From positions 1-64,000 of the forward strand of contig NZ_LNRZ01000003.1 of assembly GCF_001468265.1 (NCBI RefSeq): a DNA stretch of 64,000 nt. The letters are read 5' to 3'. Origin of the DNA: Sphingopyxis sp. H050 (GTDB lineage: Bacteria; Pseudomonadota; Alphaproteobacteria; Sphingomonadales; Sphingomonadaceae). The translations under genes and the position numbers were made by a program. The notes below the pieces were generated by a model. That model ran no database searches. It had not been told where the DNA came from and saw only the letters and a list, made by a program, of their open reading frames with translations. Of this stretch, positions 50,372-59,625 are shown piece after piece. The stretch's first letter is position 1. The number at the start of each line of letters is the position of its first letter.

Positions 50372-53300
50372 GCCGTTGCCTCCGCTCCGCCCTCTTTCTT
50401 GCCCCAGCGGCGCCGCACCGCGGCGAGCCCGTCGCGCACGCCGCGACGCACGAGGACGAAGAAGAGCGGGATGAAGAAGATCGCGATGAAGGATGCGGTC
50501 AGCATGCCGCCGATCACGGCGGTTCCGATCGCCGCGCGGCTGTTCGCCCCCGCGCCGGTCGCGATCGCCAGCGGCAGCACCCCGAAGATGAAGGCGAAGC
50601 TCGTCATCAGGATCGGGCGGAGGCGAATGCGCGCCGCCTCGACCGCCGCCTCGATCACGCGCTTGCCCTTTTTCTCTTCCTGCTCGGCGAACTCGATCAT
50701 CAGGATCGCGTTCTTCGCCGCGAGCCCCATCGTCGTCAGCAGGCCGATCTGGAGATAGACGTCATTTTCGAAGCCACGAAGATTCACCGCGATCACCGAT
50801 CCGATCAGCCCAAGCGGAATGACGAGCAGCACCGCAAAGGGGATCGACCAGCTTTCGTAGAGCGCGGCGAGGCACAGGAAGACGACCAGCAGCGACAGCG
50901 CATAGAGCAGGGGGGCCTGCCCCGACGACAGCCGCTCCTGATAGGAGGAGCCCGACCAGGCGACGCTCGTCCCCGGAATTTCGCCCGCCATCCGCTCCAT
51001 CTCGTCCATCGCCTCGCCCGAGCTGGTGCCGGGCGAAGGCTGGCCCGAGATTTCGAACGCGGGGACGCCTTGGAAACGCGAACTGCTGCTCGGCGTCGTC
51101 GACCAGCCGGTCTTGGCGAAGGCCGAGAAGGGCGACATTTCGCCGTCTGCCGAGCGGACATACCATTGGCCGAGGTCTTCGGGACGCGCGCGATAGGGGG
51201 CGTCACCCTGGACATAGACGCGCTTGACGCGCCCCTTGTCGATGAAATCGTTGACGTATCGCCCGCCCCACGCGGCCGCGAGGGTCGAATTTACATCGGC
51301 GTTATCGATGCCGTAGGCGGTCAGGCGCTGCGTATCGATGTCGATCTTGAGCGTCGCAACGTCGGGAAGGTCGGACAGGCGCACCGAGGTCAGCTTGGGA
51401 TTCGCATTCGCGGCAGCAAGCAATTTTTCGCGCGCTTCGACGAATTCTGCGCGGCTCATCCCGCTGCGGTTCTGGAATTGCATCGTGAAGCCCGACGCAT
51501 CACCGAGCCCGCGTACCGAGCCCGGCACGAGCGCGAAAATCTGCGCGTCGCGAAGGCCGCTCAGCGCCTTGCGCGCGCGATCTGCGATCGCGTCGGCGGT
51601 GTTTTCCTCGCCCGGCCGGTCGTCCCAATGGGTGAGGTTGACGAAGCCCTGGCCAGTGTTCTGGCCCACCGCCCCGCCGCCGCCGCCGCCACCCGCGACG
51701 AGGAAAAGCGCCTGCGTGTTCGCCTTTTCGGCGGTCAGCATATATTTCTCGATCGCGTCGCGGACTTCGAGCGTCCGGCCCTGCGTCGCGCCCGCCGGCA
51801 GACGGAACTGCACCTGCACGCGCCCCTGATCCTCGTTCGGCAGGAAGCCGCTCGGCAGACGCAGGAAGAGCAAGGCGAGCGCGACGAGCAGCACTGCATA
51901 GAGGCCGAGGAAAAGCCATTTGCGGTCGACCACCTTGGTCACGCTGCCGACATAGCGGTCCACCGAATTGTCGAAGCGGCGATTGAACCCGTTCTTCGCG
52001 CGCTCGAGGAAAGCCTGCACGCGAGGAAAGCGGCTGCCTTGTACCGGGGCGTCGCCATGGCTCTTCGGCTTGAGCAGGCTCGATGTCAGCGCGGGGCTCA
52101 GGATCAGCGCGACGAGCACCGACAGCGCCATCGCCGAGACGATCGTGACCGAGAACTGGCGGTAGATGACCCCGGTCGATCCGCCGAAAAAGGCCATCGG
52201 CAGGAACACCGCGGACAGCACGAGCGCGATCGCGATGAGGGCGACCTGCAGCTCCTTCATCGACTGGATCGTCGCTTCGCGCGCCGACATGCCGGGATTC
52301 TCTTCCATCAGCCGTTCGACATTCTCGACCACGACGATCGCGTCGTCGACGAGCAGGCCGATCGCCAGCGTCAGCCCGAAGAGCGTCAGCGTGTTGATGC
52401 TGAATCCGAGGAGGTAGAAGACCGCGAACGTGCCCAGCAGGACGACGGGCACCGCGATCGCGGGGATCAGAACCGCGCGCCAGCTTTGCAGGAAGACGAA
52501 CATGACGATCACGACCAGCAAAATCGCCTCGAACAGCGATTTCTGGACTTCGCTGACCGACAGCCTGATGAAGGCGGTCGCGTCATTGGCGTAGCTGTAG
52601 CTCAGCCCGTCGGGGAAGTCTGCGGCCAGTTCCTCCATGCGGGCCTTGACGCGGTCGGCGGTTTCGAGCGCGTCCGAACCCGGCGACAGCGAGATCGACA
52701 TGCCGGCGCCCGGATGGCCGTTGATGCGGACGACCGTGCTGTAACTTTCCGCGCCGATCTCGACGCGCGCGATATCCTTGATCCGCACCGACGAGCCGTC
52801 GGGTAGCGTTTTGAGCACGATATTTTCGAATTGTTCGGCGGTCTGCATCCGCGACTGCGCGGTGACGGTCGCGTTGAGCATTTGCCCCCGCGGCGAGGGC
52901 AGGCCGCCGACTTCGCCGGCCGCGACCTCGCTGTTTTGCGCAGTGATCGCCGCGATTACGTCGCCCGGCATCAATGATACGGCGGCAAGACGCTGCGGAT
53001 TCAGCCAGATGCGCATCGCGTGCGGCGCGCCGAAGATGTTGACATCGCCGACCCCCTCGACGCGCGACAACGGGTCCTGAATATTCGATGACAGATAGTC
53101 GGAAACGTCCTGAAACGACCGCGTGTCGGTGGTGTCATAGACCCCGACAAGCAGCAACGTATCCGAATTGGCCTTGGTGACGCGGATGCCCTGGCTTTGC
53201 ACCTGCGCGGGCAGGCGCGAAAGCGCCGACTGGATTTTGTTCTGCACCTGCACCTGCGCAATGTCGGGGTCGGTGCCCTTCGCGAAGATTGCGGTGATAT

Positions 53301-53565
53301 TCGCCTGCCCGCGCGAGCTCGATTGCGAGCTGAAATAGAGCAGGCCGTCGATCCCGGTCAGCTGCTGTTCGAGCACCTGCGTGACGCTGTTCTCGATCGT
53401 TTCTGCCGAAGCGCCCGGATAGGTGGCGCGGATGTTCACCTGCGCCGGGGCGATGTCGGGATATTGCTCGATCGGCAGCGCGCGCAGCGCGCCAAGGCCG
53501 GCAAGCATCACGATGATCGCGAGCACCCAGGCAAAGATCGGCCGTTCGATAAAGAGGCGCGACAT
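50368..53565 (-). CDS. RND efflux inner-membrane transporter (AcrB/MexB family)
   Basis: This is the proton-driven pump of 1065 residues, the usual HAE1 length. It has MSRLFIERPIFAWVLAIIVM at the N-terminus, two large periplasmic loops and twelve membrane helices. The proton-relay pair Asp-Asp is in LAIGLLVDDAIVVVENVERL, and FGGSTGVIYRQFSVTIVSAM follows. The periplasmic membrane-fusion gene ends six bases upstream and the outer-membrane factor gene overlaps downstream. It likely exports drugs or hydrophobic toxins. Confidence 0.96.
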   Translation of the reverse strand: MSRLFIERPIFAWVLAIIVMLAGLGALRALPIEQYPDIAPAQVNIRATYPGASAETIENSVTQVLEQQLTGIDGLLYFSSQSSSRGQANITAIFAKGTDPDIAQVQVQNKIQSALSRLPAQVQSQGIRVTKANSDTLLLVGVYDTTDTRSFQDVSDYLSSNIQDPLSRVEGVGDVNIFGAPHAMRIWLNPQRLAAVSLMPGDVIAAITAQNSEVAAGEVGGLPSPRGQMLNATVTAQSRMQTAEQFENIVLKTLPDGSSVRIKDIARVEIGAESYSTVVRINGHPGAGMSISLSPGSDALETADRVKARMEELAADFPDGLSYSYANDATAFIRLSVSEVQKSLFEAILLVVIVMFVFLQSWRAVLIPAIAVPVVLLGTFAVFYLLGFSINTLTLFGLTLAIGLLVDDAIVVVENVERLMEENPGMSAREATIQSMKELQVALIAIALVLSAVFLPMAFFGGSTGVIYRQFSVTIVSAMALSVLVALILSPALTSSLLKPKSHGDAPVQGSRFPRVQAFLERAKNGFNRRFDNSVDRYVGSVTKVVDRKWLFLGLYAVLLVALALLFLRLPSGFLPNEDQGRVQVQFRLPAGATQGRTLEVRDAIEKYMLTAEKANTQALFLVAGGGGGGGAVGQNTGQGFVNLTHWDDRPGEENTADAIADRARKALSGLRDAQIFALVPGSVRGLGDASGFTMQFQNRSGMSRAEFVEAREKLLAAANANPKLTSVRLSDLPDVATLKIDIDTQRLTAYGIDNADVNSTLAAAWGGRYVNDFIDKGRVKRVYVQGDAPYRARPEDLGQWYVRSADGEMSPFSAFAKTGWSTTPSSSSRFQGVPAFEISGQPSPGTSSGEAMDEMERMAGEIPGTSVAWSGSSYQERLSSGQAPLLYALSLLVVFLCLAALYESWSIPFAVLLVIPLGLIGSVIAVNLRGFENDVYLQIGLLTTMGLAAKNAILMIEFAEQEEKKGKRVIEAAVEAARIRLRPILMTSFAFIFGVLPLAIATGAGANSRAAIGTAVIGGMLTASFIAIFFIPLFFVLVRRGVRDGLAAVRRRWGKKEGGAEATA

Positions 53566-53571
53566 GGGGCG

Positions 53572-54765
53572 TTATTGTCCTTTCGCCGCACTGTCCCCGG
53601 CCGCGCCCTTGCCTGCGGGCGCCCCCACCCGCTGTGCGCTGCTCGCAGGAACCGGCTTGATCGGCGCCCCCTGTTTCAGATTGCCGACGCCTTGCGTGAT
53701 CACCTTGTCGCCGGGCTTCAAACCGTCGGTGACGACCCAGTTGGCGCCGGACGTGCGGTCGGCGACGATCTTGCGCCGCGCCGCCTTATTGTCCTTGCCG
53801 ACCAGATAGACGAAAGCCGATCCGTCGAAGTCGCGCTGCACCGCGGCCTGCGGCACGAGGATCGCGCTCGGATTGATCGCCTGGTCGAACATGGCGGTCA
53901 CGAACATGCCGGGGAGCAACAGCCCCTGCGGATTGGGGAAGCGCGCGCGCAGCGTCACCGTGCCCGTGCCTTCGGCGACCGTCACTTCGGAGAATTGCAC
54001 GGTGCCGACGAAGCCATAGTCGCTGCCGTCCTCCAGCTTCAGCCGCACCGACGTGCTGCCCGCCGCCACCCCGCCGCTGGCCAGCGCCTGGCGCAGGCGG
54101 GTGAGGTCGGCGCTCGACTGCTGCATGTCGACATACATCGGGTCGGTCTGCTGGATCACCGCGAGCGGCGTCGCCTGCCCCGAGCTGGCGAGTCCGCCCG
54201 GGGTCACGAGGCTGCGCCCGATGCGGCCGCTGATCGGCGCCGACAGCGTGGTAAAGCGCAGGTTGATGCGCGCGGTTTCGAGCGCCGCTGCATTCTGCGC
54301 GACCGCGGCGCGCGCGCTGCGCGCCTGCGCCAGCGCATCGCTGTAATCCTGCTGCGAAACCGCCTGGATCTTGGCGAGCGGCTCGAAACGCCTGGCCTTT
54401 TCCTCGGCCGCCTGCGCGCTGGCGCGGGCGCTGGCGAGATTGGCGACTGCCTGGTCGACTGCCGCCTGATAGAGGCTCGGGTCGATCTGGTAGAGCGGCT
54501 GTCCGGCACGGACGAAGCCGCCTTCGGTGAACAGGCGGCGGCGGATGATGCCGCTGACCTGCGGCCGGACTTCGCTCGTCTCGAAGGCGACGGTGCGCCC
54601 GCCGAGCGAGGTGGTCAGCGGCACCGGTTCCTGTTCGACGACGACATAGCCGACCTGCGGCGCGCGGTTGCCGCGGCCTTCCTCTTCCTTGCCCGAGCAG
54701 GCGCCGAGCGAAAGCGTCGCGATGCAAAGGGCTCCGAGAAGGAGCAGCGGCTTGGATTGGAGCAT
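53572..54765 (-). CDS. RND efflux periplasmic adaptor (AcrA/MexA family)
   Basis: This is the membrane-fusion subunit, 397 residues, a lipoprotein (LSLGACSGKEEE lipobox near residue 23). It has the biotinyl-lipoyl halves around a coiled-coil hairpin (EVRPQVSGIIRRRLFTEGGF, VRAGQPLYQIDPSLYQAAVD and TTLSAPISGRIGRSLVTPGG) and a beta-barrel and C-terminal domain. It is first in the three-gene efflux operon. The LysR-type gene upstream reads in the same direction but the valine operon is its more likely target. Confidence 0.94.
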   Translation of the reverse strand: MLQSKPLLLLGALCIATLSLGACSGKEEEGRGNRAPQVGYVVVEQEPVPLTTSLGGRTVAFETSEVRPQVSGIIRRRLFTEGGFVRAGQPLYQIDPSLYQAAVDQAVANLASARASAQAAEEKARRFEPLAKIQAVSQQDYSDALAQARSARAAVAQNAAALETARINLRFTTLSAPISGRIGRSLVTPGGLASSGQATPLAVIQQTDPMYVDMQQSSADLTRLRQALASGGVAAGSTSVRLKLEDGSDYGFVGTVQFSEVTVAEGTGTVTLRARFPNPQGLLLPGMFVTAMFDQAINPSAILVPQAAVQRDFDGSAFVYLVGKDNKAARRKIVADRTSGANWVVTDGLKPGDKVITQGVGNLKQGAPIKPVPASSAQRVGAPAGKGAAGDSAAKGQ

Positions 54766-54891
54766 TCGAAAAATTCCGTCTCGGATAGGCCGGCGGCTGG
54801 GGACTCGGCGCTATTCAACCCATTGCAATGCACCATGCAAGCGCTTTCAGGCACTTGCGACAAAGTGCGACACTTTTGGTTGCTGTTGGAA

Positions 54892-55779
54892 TCATTCGGG
54901 CACCAGCAAGCCCCGGCTCTCCCTTACCTCGGCGTCAAGCCAGTCGATGAACGCCCGCATGCGCGGCTGCGGCGCAACGTCGCGGTGCAGCGCCAGCCAG
55001 AAGGCGCGCGCGATCGTCTGATCGGGGCGCACGCGGACCAGCGCGGGATCGTCGCCCGCGAGGAAGCAGGGCAATACGCCGACCCCTGCGCCGCCCGCGA
55101 TCATCCGCCGCTGCGCGAGGATCGATGAGGAGCGGACATTGGCGCGGAGCCCGGGTTCGATCTCTCCGAGGTAATCGAGTTCGGGGGCATAGAGGATGTC
55201 GGGCATATAGCCGATCACCGGGATCCCCGCGCGCGACAGCGGCGCGGCGGCGACCGCCTGTTGCCAGTCGGGACGGTCGGCGGGCGCATAGAGGCCGAGG
55301 CTGTAGTCCGACAGCTTGCGCGTGATCAGCGGACCCTTACGCGGTCGCGCCAGCAGCACCGCCATATCGGCCTCGCGCCGCGAGGGGTTGAGGAAGCCCG
55401 ACGAAGCGACGAGGTCGATTTCCAGCTCGGGATGCGCGGCGACGAAGCCCGCGAGGCGCGGCGCGATGAAGCTGTTACCGAAGCCTTCCGAGACGCTGAC
55501 ACGCAGCAGCCCCGACAGCGCCGAGCCGCCGGACTGCGCCGAGTGAATGCGCGCGGCCGCCGCCGCCATCGCTTCGGCGTGCGGAACGAGCGCCCGGCCC
55601 GCCGCGGTCAGAACGAACCCCGTCGGCGCGCGTTCGAACAGGGTCTGCTGGAGCGCCGCCTCCAGCGCGCTGACCTGACGGCTGACCGTCGTCGCATCGA
55701 CGTGCAGCGCCGCCGCGGCGCGCGCGAGTGTGCCATGGCGCGCGACGAACAGGAAATATTGCAGCTTGTCCCAGTCCAT
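54892..55779 (-). CDS. LysR-type transcriptional regulator, divergent from mmsA
   Basis: The 295-residue protein is a LysR regulator: an N-terminal winged HTH (MDWDKLQYFLFVARHGTLAR, AAAALHVDATTVSRQVSALE, AALQQTLFERAPTGFVLTAA) and a C-terminal ligand domain (LLRVSVSEGFGNSFIAPRLA onward). The start at 55779 matches family N-termini; the frame stays open upstream into mmsA leader DNA. A perfect inverted repeat lies in the 97-base divergent region. It probably controls the valine operon and itself. Confidence 0.9.
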   Translation of the reverse strand: MDWDKLQYFLFVARHGTLARAAAALHVDATTVSRQVSALEAALQQTLFERAPTGFVLTAAGRALVPHAEAMAAAAARIHSAQSGGSALSGLLRVSVSEGFGNSFIAPRLAGFVAAHPELEIDLVASSGFLNPSRREADMAVLLARPRKGPLITRKLSDYSLGLYAPADRPDWQQAVAAAPLSRAGIPVIGYMPDILYAPELDYLGEIEPGLRANVRSSSILAQRRMIAGGAGVGVLPCFLAGDDPALVRVRPDQTIARAFWLALHRDVAPQPRMRAFIDWLDAEVRESRGLLVPE

Positions 55780-55791
55780 AAGCTGCAAATA

Positions 55792-55808
55792 TGCAGGATA
55801 TGCCTGCA
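55792..55808. promoter_or_regulatory. Candidate LysR operator between lysR and mmsA
   Basis: TGCAGG-ATATG-CCTGCA is a perfect 6-5-6 inverted repeat in the divergent intergenic region, 13 bases from the lysR start and 69 from mmsA. It has the size and placement of a LysR recognition site. Confidence 0.6.
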
Positions 55809-55876
55809 AGTCTATCCCTTGCAATCGCGTCGTAACTCGGCTGTGGCAGCGGCAAGATTTTACGGGAGACTCGGAT

Positions 55877-57370
55877 ATGCGACAGATCGACCACCACATC
55901 GTCGGCGGGGCCGGCGGTAGCAGCCGTTTCGGCGACGTCCTCGACCCCAACAACGGCGGCGTACAGGCGCAGGTCGCACTCGGCGACCGCGCCGTCCTCG
56001 ACCGCGCGGTGGCGGCAGCGAAGGCCGCCCAGCCCGCCTGGGCGGCGACCAACCCGCAGCGCCGCGCGCGCGTGATGTTCGAATTCAAGCGCCTCGTCGA
56101 AGCCAATATGAACCAGCTCGCCGAAATGCTTTCGAACGAGCATGGCAAGGTGATCGCGGACTCGAAGGGCGACATCCAGCGCGGGCTGGAGGTCATCGAA
56201 TTCTGCTGCGGCATCCCGCATGTGCTGAAGGGCGAATATACGCAGGGCGCGGGTCCCGGCATCGACGTCTATTCGATGCGCCAGCCGATCGGCATCGGCG
56301 CGGGGATCACCCCGTTCAACTTCCCCGCGATGATCCCGCTCTGGATGGGCGGCGTCGCGACCGCGACCGGCAACGCCTTCATTCTGAAGCCCAGCGAGCG
56401 CGATCCCTCGGTGCCGGTGCGCCTGTCGGAGCTGTTCCTCGAAGCCGGGATGCCCGAGGGCATCTTCCAGACCGTCCATGGCGACAAGGAAATGGTCGAT
56501 GCGATCCTCGATCACCCCGATATCGGCGCGGTCAGCTTCGTCGGCTCGTCGGACATCGCGCATTATGTCTACAACCGCGGCGTTGCGAACGGAAAGCGCG
56601 TGCAGGCGATGGGCGGCGCGAAGAACCATGGCATCGTCATGCCCGACGCCGACCTCGATCAGGTCGTGAACGACCTGACCGGCGCGGCCTTCGGTTCGGC
56701 GGGCGAGCGCTGCATGGCGCTGCCGGTCGTCGTCCCCGTCGGCGAGGACACTGCGAACCGCCTGCGCGAAAAGCTGGTCCCCGCGATCGAGGCGCTGCGC
56801 GTCGGCGTGTCGACCGATGCCGAGGCGCATTACGGCCCCGTCGTGACGCAGGCGCACAAGGACAAGGTCGAGGGCTGGATCGCCAAATGCGCCGAGGAAG
56901 GCGCCGAGCTTGTCGTCGACGGCCGCGGCTTCACCTTGCAGGGGCACGAGAAGGGCTTCTTCGTCGGCCCAACCTTGTTCGACCATGTCACCACCGACAT
57001 GGAATCGTACAAGGAAGAGATTTTCGGCCCCGTGCTCCAGATCGTCCGCGCCCCCGATTTCGAAACCGCGCTCGAACTGCCGTCGAAGCACCAGTACGGC
57101 AACGGCGTCGCGATCTTCACGCGCAACGGCCATGCCGCGCGCGAATTCGCGGCGCGGGTCAATGTCGGCATGGTCGGCATCAACGTGCCGATCCCCGTGC
57201 CCGTCGCGTACCACACCTTCGGCGGCTGGAAGCGCTCGGCGTTCGGCGACACCAACCAGCACGGCATGGAAGGCGTGAAGTTCTGGACCAAGGTCAAGAC
57301 CGTCACCGCGCGCTGGCCCGACGGTTCGCCCGACGGCGGCAACGCCTTCGTCATTCCGACCATGGGATAA
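55877..57370 (+). CDS. mmsA: Methylmalonate-semialdehyde dehydrogenase (CoA-acylating)
   Basis: MmsA converts methylmalonate semialdehyde to propionyl-CoA, the last step of the valine pathway. The 497-residue aldehyde dehydrogenase has the CoA-type signature: YSMRQPIGIGAGITPFNFPA, GNAFILKPSERDPSVPVRLS, AKNHGIVMPDADLDQVVNDL and the catalytic Cys in FGSAGERCMALPVVVPVG. The ATG at 55877 has GGGAG upstream. It heads the operon, divergent from the LysR gene. Confidence 0.95.
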   Translation: MRQIDHHIVGGAGGSSRFGDVLDPNNGGVQAQVALGDRAVLDRAVAAAKAAQPAWAATNPQRRARVMFEFKRLVEANMNQLAEMLSNEHGKVIADSKGDIQRGLEVIEFCCGIPHVLKGEYTQGAGPGIDVYSMRQPIGIGAGITPFNFPAMIPLWMGGVATATGNAFILKPSERDPSVPVRLSELFLEAGMPEGIFQTVHGDKEMVDAILDHPDIGAVSFVGSSDIAHYVYNRGVANGKRVQAMGGAKNHGIVMPDADLDQVVNDLTGAAFGSAGERCMALPVVVPVGEDTANRLREKLVPAIEALRVGVSTDAEAHYGPVVTQAHKDKVEGWIAKCAEEGAELVVDGRGFTLQGHEKGFFVGPTLFDHVTTDMESYKEEIFGPVLQIVRAPDFETALELPSKHQYGNGVAIFTRNGHAAREFAARVNVGMVGINVPIPVPVAYHTFGGWKRSAFGDTNQHGMEGVKFWTKVKTVTARWPDGSPDGGNAFVIPTMG

Positions 57371-57377
57371 TCCGGCG

Positions 57378-58316
57378 TTGCTACGCCGGTTGCTTCTCCC
57401 TCTGATGCTTCTGTCGCTGCTGCCGGTCCCGGCGGCGGCGCAGAAGATGATCGCGCTGTCGTTCGACGACGTGCCGCGCGGCCGCGGCGCCTTTTTGACG
57501 CCCGAAGAACGCACGAAGCGGATCATTGCGGAACTGAAGAGGGCGAAGGCGCCGCAAGCGGTGTTCTTCGTCAATCCCTGCCGGATCGGCACGGGAGACG
57601 GTGTCGGCGGGGCCGAACGGATCGCGGCCTATGTCGCGGCGGGCCATGTCATCGCCAATCACAGCTGCACGCACCCGCATCTGAACGCGACGACCGCCGA
57701 GGCCTATCTCGCCGACATCGACGCGGCCGAGGCGTGGCTGAAGAGCCAGCCCGGCCATCGCCCGTCGTTCCGCTTCCCCTTTCTCGACGAAGGCGGGCGC
57801 GACAAGGCGAAGCGCGATGCCTTGCGCGCGGGGCTCGCGGCGCGCGGCCTCCGTAACGGCTATGTCACCGCGGAAAGCTCGGACTGGCGGCTCGAGGCGC
57901 TCGCCGCCGACGCGGTGCGCGAGGGGAAGGCCGTCGATCGCAAGGCGCTGGGCTCGCTCTACGTCCGCTGGCATGTCGAAGCTGCCGATTTCGCCGATGG
58001 GCTGATGCAACAAGCCATCGGCCGCCAGCCCGTGCATATGATGCTACTCCACGAAACCGATCTGGCGGCACTCCATATCGGCGATCTCGTTCGCGCGCTG
58101 CGCAAGGGCGGCTGGACGATCGTCAGTGCCGATGCGGCCTATGCCGACCCAATCGGCACGCTCATGCCCGACACTCCCGCCGCGAACGGCACGCTGACCG
58201 AAGCGCTCGCGTGGGAGAAGGGCCTGCCGGCGCCGCGCTGGTATCGCTATAATGAAGAGGCGCCCGCGATCGCCAAATTCCGCGCGAAGGCGCTGCATGA
58301 GGGGGCGGGCAAATGA
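57378..58316 (+). CDS. Polysaccharide deacetylase-like protein, exported
   Basis: The 312-residue protein has a signal peptide (LRRLLLPLMLLSLLPVPAAA) and NodB-type motifs: MIALSFDDVPRG (the metal-binding SFDD) and NHSCTHPHL (HxxxH). It probably removes acetyl groups from a periplasmic or cell-wall sugar. Its presence in the valine operon is unexplained. The start is TTG at 57378, seven bases after the mmsA stop; an internal ATG at residue 10 would cut the signal peptide. It overlaps the next frame slightly. Confidence 0.78.
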   Translation: MLRRLLLPLMLLSLLPVPAAAQKMIALSFDDVPRGRGAFLTPEERTKRIIAELKRAKAPQAVFFVNPCRIGTGDGVGGAERIAAYVAAGHVIANHSCTHPHLNATTAEAYLADIDAAEAWLKSQPGHRPSFRFPFLDEGGRDKAKRDALRAGLAARGLRNGYVTAESSDWRLEALAADAVREGKAVDRKALGSLYVRWHVEAADFADGLMQQAIGRQPVHMMLLHETDLAALHIGDLVRALRKGGWTIVSADAAYADPIGTLMPDTPAANGTLTEALAWEKGLPAPRWYRYNEEAPAIAKFRAKALHEGAGK

Positions 58317-58363
58317 AACCTGCTTCACCTGCCGGGCATTCCTTCTCCCGAAGGAGACGAGAG

Positions 58364-58888
58364 ATGATCCGTTGGATGCTTCCCCCCGCGCTGCTGCTGC
58401 TTGCCGCGTGCAGTGGAGGCGACGATACGTCGGCGCCCGAAGACACCGCGACGATCGGCCCGCTGCAAAAGGCCGAACGCGCCGCACCGGATGCCGCAAT
58501 CGACACGGACCTCCCCGCCGAAACCAAGACCGAAGACGCGGCGAAGCCCGGAACCGAAGACTCGGGCGATGGCAGCAGCATTCCTGCTGCGATCCGCGGG
58601 CGCTGGGCGCTGAAGGTCGCCGATTGCACCGCGAAGCGCGGCACCGATCTGACCGCGCTGGTGATCGATGCGACGAACCTGCGCTTCTATGAATCGCACG
58701 GCGAACTGGCGCGCGTTCGCTCGAGCGACGCGGCACAAATCCTTGCCGATTACAAGTTCAGCGGCGAAGGGCAGGATTGGGACCGGCGGGTGCAACTCGA
58801 ACTCGTCGACAATGGCAAGACGCTGGTCCGCCGCGATCAGGGCGAGGGTGCGACCGGCGAGCCGATACGCTATACGCGCTGCGCCTGA
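58364..58888 (+). CDS. Lipoprotein of unknown function
   Basis: The 174-residue protein has a lipoprotein signal (MIRWMLPPALLLLAACSGGD, lipobox LAAC), an acidic linker and a small domain with IRGRWALKVADCTAKRGTDL and LVIDATNLRFYESHGELARV. The start at 58364 has the strong site AAGGAGACGAGAG. Two cysteines could form a disulfide. The family is not recognised; similar short lipoproteins are common in sphingomonads. Confidence 0.72.
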   Translation: MIRWMLPPALLLLAACSGGDDTSAPEDTATIGPLQKAERAAPDAAIDTDLPAETKTEDAAKPGTEDSGDGSSIPAAIRGRWALKVADCTAKRGTDLTALVIDATNLRFYESHGELARVRSSDAAQILADYKFSGEGQDWDRRVQLELVDNGKTLVRRDQGEGATGEPIRYTRCA

Positions 58889-58913
58889 TGACAGATTGAA
58901 AGGGAGACTCACG

Positions 58914-59216
58914 ATGGACATTCGCCTGCTTGCAATCGCCGCCGTCCTGCCGCTTGCCGCCTGTACGCAGGAAAAGCCCCCCGTCGAGTCGACCCCGCCG
59001 CCGTCCGCCGAAATGACGTGCAGCGCCGCCGCCGCGTCGAGCTTCGTCGGCCAGACCGCGAGCGCCGATGTCGGCGCCGCGATCGTCAAGGCGACCGGCG
59101 CGCGGACGCTGCGCTGGGGCCCGCCGCGGTCGGCGATGACGATGGACTATCGTCAGGACCGCGTGAACATCATGTACGATGACGCCTACAAGATCACGCA
59201 GGTCACCTGTGGCTGA
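58914..59216 (+). CDS. I78-family peptidase-inhibitor-like lipoprotein
   Basis: The 100-residue protein has a lipoprotein signal (MDIRLLAIAAVLPLAACTQE) and the I78 core: FVGQTASADVGAAIVKATGA, RTLRWGPPRSAMTMDYRQDR, VNIMYDDAYKITQVTCG. This family includes the potato-inhibitor-I-like elastase/subtilisin inhibitors of bacteria. GGGAG lies before the ATG. The stop overlaps the next gene's GTG start. Confidence 0.82.
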   Translation: MDIRLLAIAAVLPLAACTQEKPPVESTPPPSAEMTCSAAAASSFVGQTASADVGAAIVKATGARTLRWGPPRSAMTMDYRQDRVNIMYDDAYKITQVTCG

Positions 59217-59625
59217 CGACCAATCGAAAACCGGGGGGCGGCGTAATCATAGCTCCGCGTCCCCGTTCGAACCGGTTTACGGCTACAGCCGGGCGGTTCG
59301 GGTGGGGAACCGCATCGACGTCGCGGGCTGCGCGCCGATCGAGCCCGACGGCAGCTCGACGCCGGGCGACGCGGGCGTGCAGGCGGCACGCTGCCTGACG
59401 ATCATTCGCGAAGCCCTGGAAGCGCTCGGCGGCTCGCCCGCCGATGTCGTGCGCACGCGCATGTACATCACCGACCCCGCCGACGCCGATCTCGTCGGCC
59501 GCGCGCATGGCGCGATGTTCGGCGACATCCGCCCCGCCTCGACGATGCTCGTCATCCCCGCACTGATCCGCCCCGAGTGGAAAGTCGAAATCGAAGCCGA
59601 AGCCCTTTTAGAGACAGAGACATGA
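59209..59625 (+). CDS. RidA/YjgF-family deaminase
   Basis: The 138-residue protein is of the RidA (YER057c/UK114) family, which hydrolyses reactive enamine/imine intermediates made by PLP enzymes. It has GYSRAVRVGNRIDVAGCAPI, LTIIREALEALGGSPADVVR, TRMYITDPADADLVGRAHGA and MFGDIRPASTMLVIPALIRP. The conserved Arg and Glu of the active site are in RPEWKVEIEAEA. It starts with GTG overlapping the I78 stop; its own stop overlaps the acyl-CoA dehydrogenase start. Confidence 0.85.
   Translation: MADDQSKTGGRRNHSSASPFEPVYGYSRAVRVGNRIDVAGCAPIEPDGSSTPGDAGVQAARCLTIIREALEALGGSPADVVRTRMYITDPADADLVGRAHGAMFGDIRPASTMLVIPALIRPEWKVEIEAEALLETET

Noticed and set aside
50356..52806. An 816-codon plus-strand frame opposite the RND transporter
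   Set aside because: Antisense frame with low-complexity charged composition and no domain; the transporter is unambiguous.
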